Shown piece after piece: positions 45,196 through 47,852 of a DNA stretch of 47,852 nt. The DNA comes from Gemmatimonadota bacterium. GTDB taxonomy: Bacteria; Gemmatimonadota; Gemmatimonadetes; Gemmatimonadales; GWC2-71-9. The position numbers and the translations under genes are program-made. Numbering within the stretch: the stretch's first letter is position 1; each line of letters begins with the position of its first letter. The notes below the pieces were generated by a model. The model was not told the origin of the DNA. It saw only the letters and a list, made by a program, of their open reading frames with translations, and searched no databases. The DNA lies in contig CP070716.1 in the NCBI GenBank assembly GCA_020350425.1, positions 53,407 through 101,258 of the forward strand, read 5' to 3'.

Positions 45196-45785
45196 CGCGC
45201 CTTGCGCTCAGCGGCCGACAGCGTCCGCTCGAGGTGCGCCGTCCCCCACTCCAGCCCCGCTGACCCACGCGGCACGCGAAACGGCTCGCCGTACACGAGG
45301 CGTACGCGCGAGAACGGCCGCGGGATGGTGAAGGTATCCCACGAGGAGGCGCGCCAGGCCGGCTCGGCCGCCGCGCCGATTGGGACGATGAAGGCCTCGC
45401 CGAGCTGCGCCGCAGCAACCGCTCCGGGCTTCGCCACCCGTGCTGGTCCCCTGGGTCCGTCGGGGGTGAAGGCGACCTCCTCTCCCTGTGACAGCGCCCG
45501 CACCACGCTGCGCAGCCCGCTGCTCCCCCCGCGGGTGCTGGAGCCGAAGGCGATCCGATATCCCCAGCGGCGCGCGGCGCCGGCCAGCCTGGTCCCGTCA
45601 CGGTGGGCGCTCACGAGGAGCGTGATGTTCTGGCGGCGCCGGTGCCACAGCGGCGGCAACAGCGAGCCGTGCCACACGGCGTAGATGATGCGCTCACCCG
45701 CCGACCGGAGGCGTGAGACGTGCTGTTCGCCGCTGACCTCGAAGCGCCAGCTTGAGGCGAGCAGCGCGGCGATGGCGTTCGTCAT
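45183..45785 (-). CDS. DUF374 lysophospholipid acyltransferase family protein
   Basis: A 200-residue DUF374 protein of the PlsC/LpxL-like acyltransferase clan. It shows IIYAVWHGSLLPPLW, the HX4D-like LLVSAHRDGTRLA, and FTPDGPRGPARVAKPGAV, which is highly characteristic. Its position between lpxB and lpxK suggests it acylates lipid A or a precursor, but the substrate is unproven. ATG 45785 overlaps the lpxB stop; the open frame further upstream has no homology. Confidence 0.9.
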   Translation of the reverse strand: MTNAIAALLASSWRFEVSGEQHVSRLRSAGERIIYAVWHGSLLPPLWHRRRQNITLLVSAHRDGTRLAGAARRWGYRIAFGSSTRGGSSGLRSVVRALSQGEEVAFTPDGPRGPARVAKPGAVAAAQLGEAFIVPIGAAAEPAWRASSWDTFTIPRPFSRVRLVYGEPFRVPRGSAGLEWGTAHLERTLSAAERKARCSG

Positions 45786-46888
45786 GCGGCCAGCTCCCGT
45801 ACGAGCTCTGCCACCCGCCGGGCCGCGCCGGGCGCTCCCATGGCCGTACGGATGGCCGCAAAGGCTGCCCGCTGTTGCGTCGCTTCCGCGCCGTCGCGCT
45901 CGAGCAGTGGACGCGCGGCGCGCGCCAACGCCGCGTCCGTCGCCGCCCGCTGCACCAACTCCGGGACGACGCGCCGTCCCGCGACGAGGTTCACCAGCGC
46001 AATGTCGGGGACCCGCACGGCACGCCGGGCGATGGCGAAGGTCGCGGGGTGCATCCGATACGCGACCACCATCGGCATTCCGGCGAGCGCCGCCTCCAGA
46101 GTCGTCGTGCCGGACTTGCACAGGCCCGCGTCCGCCGCGGCGAACAGCGTCGCGCTCGCTCCGCGCCAGCGGGAGCACTCGGGCACGTCCTCGCCTACGG
46201 CGCCCGCCGCATCGAGCAGCACGGCCTCGAGCCCGGGCACCTGGTGCCGCAGCCGCCGGACGGCGGCGCGGAAGGTGGGCAACAGTCGGTTCACCTCGAC
46301 GGCGCGGCTCCCTGGGCACACAGCCAGCACCGGGCGGTCGGCGTCCAGGCCCAGCGTGCGGCGCGCCTCCTCCCGTGACGGTGCGGCCGGCCCGTCGAGC
46401 AGCGGGTGCCCCACGAAGGTCGCGGGGATGTCGCGCGCTCTGAAGTACGGCTCCTCGAACGGGAGAATGACCGCCAGCGCCCGCACCCGCTCGCGCAGAG
46501 AGCGCAGGCGCCAGCCACCCCACGCCCACGCCTGCGGGGCGATGTAGTAGAGCACCGGCACGTCAGCCGAGCGCGCGGCGGCTGCCAGCCTCAGGTGAAA
46601 CCCCGGATAATCCACCACCAGGACGGCGTCGTAGCGTCCGGCTGCGAGGCGTCGCTTCAGGCGCTTCAGCAACTGCCAGTGGACCGGCAGGGTGCGCAGG
46701 GCTTCCACGAGCCCCACGGCGCCGAGCTGCCCGATGCCGGCGATCAACTCGACACCCGCCGCCTCCATGAGCGGACCGCCGACGCCTTCGATCGTCAGTG
46801 CGGGATGCGACTGCTTGAGGGCCGCCACCACCCGAGCGGCATGGGCGTCGCCCGACGGTTCACCCGCCGAGACGAGGATCCGCGTCAC
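45782..46888 (-). CDS. lpxB: Lipid-A-disaccharide synthase
   Basis: LpxB joins UDP-2,3-diacylglucosamine and lipid X to the lipid A disaccharide. The 368-residue GT19 protein begins ILVSAGEPSGDAHAARVV. It shows VVDYPGFHLRLA, YYIAPQAWAWGGWR, FVGHPLLDG, PGSRAVEVNRLLPTF and CKSGTTTLEAALAGMPMVVAYR in order, all typical. It overlaps lpxA upstream and the DUF374 gene downstream by four bases each. Confidence 0.97.
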   Translation of the reverse strand: MTRILVSAGEPSGDAHAARVVAALKQSHPALTIEGVGGPLMEAAGVELIAGIGQLGAVGLVEALRTLPVHWQLLKRLKRRLAAGRYDAVLVVDYPGFHLRLAAAARSADVPVLYYIAPQAWAWGGWRLRSLRERVRALAVILPFEEPYFRARDIPATFVGHPLLDGPAAPSREEARRTLGLDADRPVLAVCPGSRAVEVNRLLPTFRAAVRRLRHQVPGLEAVLLDAAGAVGEDVPECSRWRGASATLFAAADAGLCKSGTTTLEAALAGMPMVVAYRMHPATFAIARRAVRVPDIALVNLVAGRRVVPELVQRAATDAALARAARPLLERDGAEATQQRAAFAAIRTAMGAPGAARRVAELVRELAA

Positions 46889-47661
46889 ACGAGCACCCCA
46901 CGCTCGGAGCCCGCCACGAAGTCCACCAGACGCATCACCTCGGGGACGGAGCCGTGTTCTCGTCGCACCAGCTCGACGGCCTCCGACTGCGGGAGATCGG
47001 AGTTGAACAGCAGGCGGTAGGCGTGCTTGAGCGCGAGACGCACCTCGGGAGGGAAACCGGCGCGCGTGAGTCCCACGGTATTGAGGCCGTAGAGCTTCAG
47101 CGGGTTGCCAACGGCCGTCGTGTAGGGGGGCACGTCCTGGGGCACGCGCGAGCCTCCGCCGACGTACGCGTACGTGCCGATCCGTACGAACTGGTGCACC
47201 GGGCTCAGCCCGCTCACCGTGGCGTGCGCCTCGATGGTCACGTGACCGGACAGTTGCACGGCGTTGGCGATCGTAACGTCGTCCTCGAGCACGCAGTCGT
47301 GCGCCACATGGACGTAGGTCATGAGGAAGCAGCGGCGCCCGATGCTCGTCCTGCCGCGCGCCGCGGTGCCGCGGTGCAGTGTCGAGTACTCGCGGATGAT
47401 CGTATCATCGCCCACCTCGAGCCACGTGGCTTCACCCTGGTACTTCACGTCCTGCGGATCGGCGCCGAGCACCGCCCCGGCCCCCACCGTGCAGCGGCGC
47501 CCGAGGCGGACGTCCTGCTGTAGCACCGCGTGAGGTCCGATCGTGGTGCCGTCCCCCACCGTGATGCGCGGCCCGACCACGGCATACGGCCCGATCGTGA
47601 CGTCGGACCCGATCTCCGTGTCGGGATCGATCAGTGCGGTGGGGTGCAACTGCTGGGTCAT
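46885..47661 (-). CDS. lpxA: UDP-N-acetylglucosamine acyltransferase
   Basis: LpxA transfers a hydroxyacyl chain to UDP-GlcNAc, the first step of lipid A synthesis. The 258-residue protein is a left-handed beta helix of hexapeptide repeats (residues 1-185) with a helical C-terminus. It contains the catalytic histidine region YVHVAHDCVLED and the HQFVRIG and YTTAVGNPLKLYGLNTVGL segments typical of LpxA. ATG 47661 overlaps the fabZ stop by four bases; the frame continues upstream without homology. Confidence 0.97.
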   Translation of the reverse strand: MTQQLHPTALIDPDTEIGSDVTIGPYAVVGPRITVGDGTTIGPHAVLQQDVRLGRRCTVGAGAVLGADPQDVKYQGEATWLEVGDDTIIREYSTLHRGTAARGRTSIGRRCFLMTYVHVAHDCVLEDDVTIANAVQLSGHVTIEAHATVSGLSPVHQFVRIGTYAYVGGGSRVPQDVPPYTTAVGNPLKLYGLNTVGLTRAGFPPEVRLALKHAYRLLFNSDLPQSEAVELVRREHGSVPEVMRLVDFVAGSERGVLV

Positions 47662-47852
47662 CGATCCACGATGGCCGCCATCATCTCGGCCTCGGCGACC
47701 GGCTGGCCCTCGACGGTGGCCACGCCGCGCATGCGGCACGTCTTGCCCCTGAACTTGAGCATCTCCAGCTCGAAGCGCAGCTGGTCACCGGGCACCACCG
47801 GCTTGCGGAACTTCACGTTGTCGAGCGACATGAAGTACACGACCTTGCTCTC
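47658..47852 (-). CDS. fabZ: 3-hydroxyacyl-ACP dehydratase FabZ, C-terminal part (possibly LpxC-FabZ fusion)
   Basis: Only the last 64 residues are inside the window. They match the hot-dog fold C-terminus of FabZ: YFMSLDNVKFRKPVVPGDQLRFE, then an AEAEMMAAIVD end. The protein dehydrates hydroxyacyl-ACP in fatty acid synthesis. The fabZ-lpxA-lpxB order is standard for lipid A loci. Whether this is a stand-alone FabZ or the tail of an LpxC-FabZ fusion cannot be told because the N-terminal part lies beyond the right edge. Confidence 0.9.
   Translation of the reverse strand, partial: ESKVVYFMSLDNVKFRKPVVPGDQLRFELEMLKFRGKTCRMRGVATVEGQPVAEAEMMAAIVDR

Overview
The window reads as a compact, high-GC chromosomal segment from a Gram-negative (diderm) bacterium. 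It carries Kdo and lipid A genes (kdsA, kdsB, lpxA, lpxB, lpxK, a C-terminal fabZ piece), an LPS-export set (lptC, an OstA-like gene, lptB), rpoN, dapF, murJ and bshC. This mix, plus the style of the Ser/Thr kinase and two-component genes, suggests a member of Gemmatimonadota. That placement is inferred from protein character, not from a search.

Layout. Apart from a truncated kinase at the left edge (minus strand), the 17 protein genes from 455 to 17876 are all on the plus strand. The 30 protein genes and 2 tRNA genes from 18151 to 47852 are all on the minus strand. The two arms converge on a 274-bp gap (17877-18150). That gap holds a strong match to the XerC/XerD recombination site dif (18055-18082), so I read it as the replication terminus. 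A XerD-type recombinase gene lies 16 kb away (1582-2499). By-eye GGGNAGGG octamers (KOPS-like) all point toward the site from both sides.

Left arm. ispF, dedA, xerD and a trpG/pabA-type amidotransferase (455-3098) are followed by a long envelope operon. kdsB, pyrG and kdsA make CTP and CMP-Kdo. lptC, the OstA-like gene and lptB export LPS, and lptB carries an unusual 141-residue N-terminal extension. rpoN comes next, then five membrane or glycosyltransferase genes (10882-17021) and dapF.

Right arm, in transcription order from the far end. First comes a lipid A block (fabZ, lpxA, lpxB, a DUF374 acyltransferase, lpxK), then gdhA, rlmH, a methyltransferase and bshC. Next is a small coiled-coil membrane protein with murJ, uvrC, thrC and larC, followed by a TPR lipoprotein-like or secreted protein and tRNA-Gly. 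A signalling island follows: a NarX-type kinase with a LuxR-type regulator, then an HD-GYP regulator with a hybrid PAS kinase. After it comes a nine-gene housekeeping operon (DUF512 radical-SAM protein, der, plsY, gpsA, merR-like, surE, pcm, dedA, acylphosphatase), then apt, tRNA-Arg and a YfgM-like TPR protein beside dif.

Most genes overlap by 1-4 bases or abut, so the region is organised in long operons. Several transcription-unit heads (ispF, kdsB, dapF, uvrC, the 98-residue protein) have a -10-like hexamer ending exactly six bases before the start codon and no Shine-Dalgarno sequence, which points to leaderless mRNAs. No gene-free stretch exceeds 300 bases. I saw no insertion sequence, prophage, CRISPR array or rRNA.
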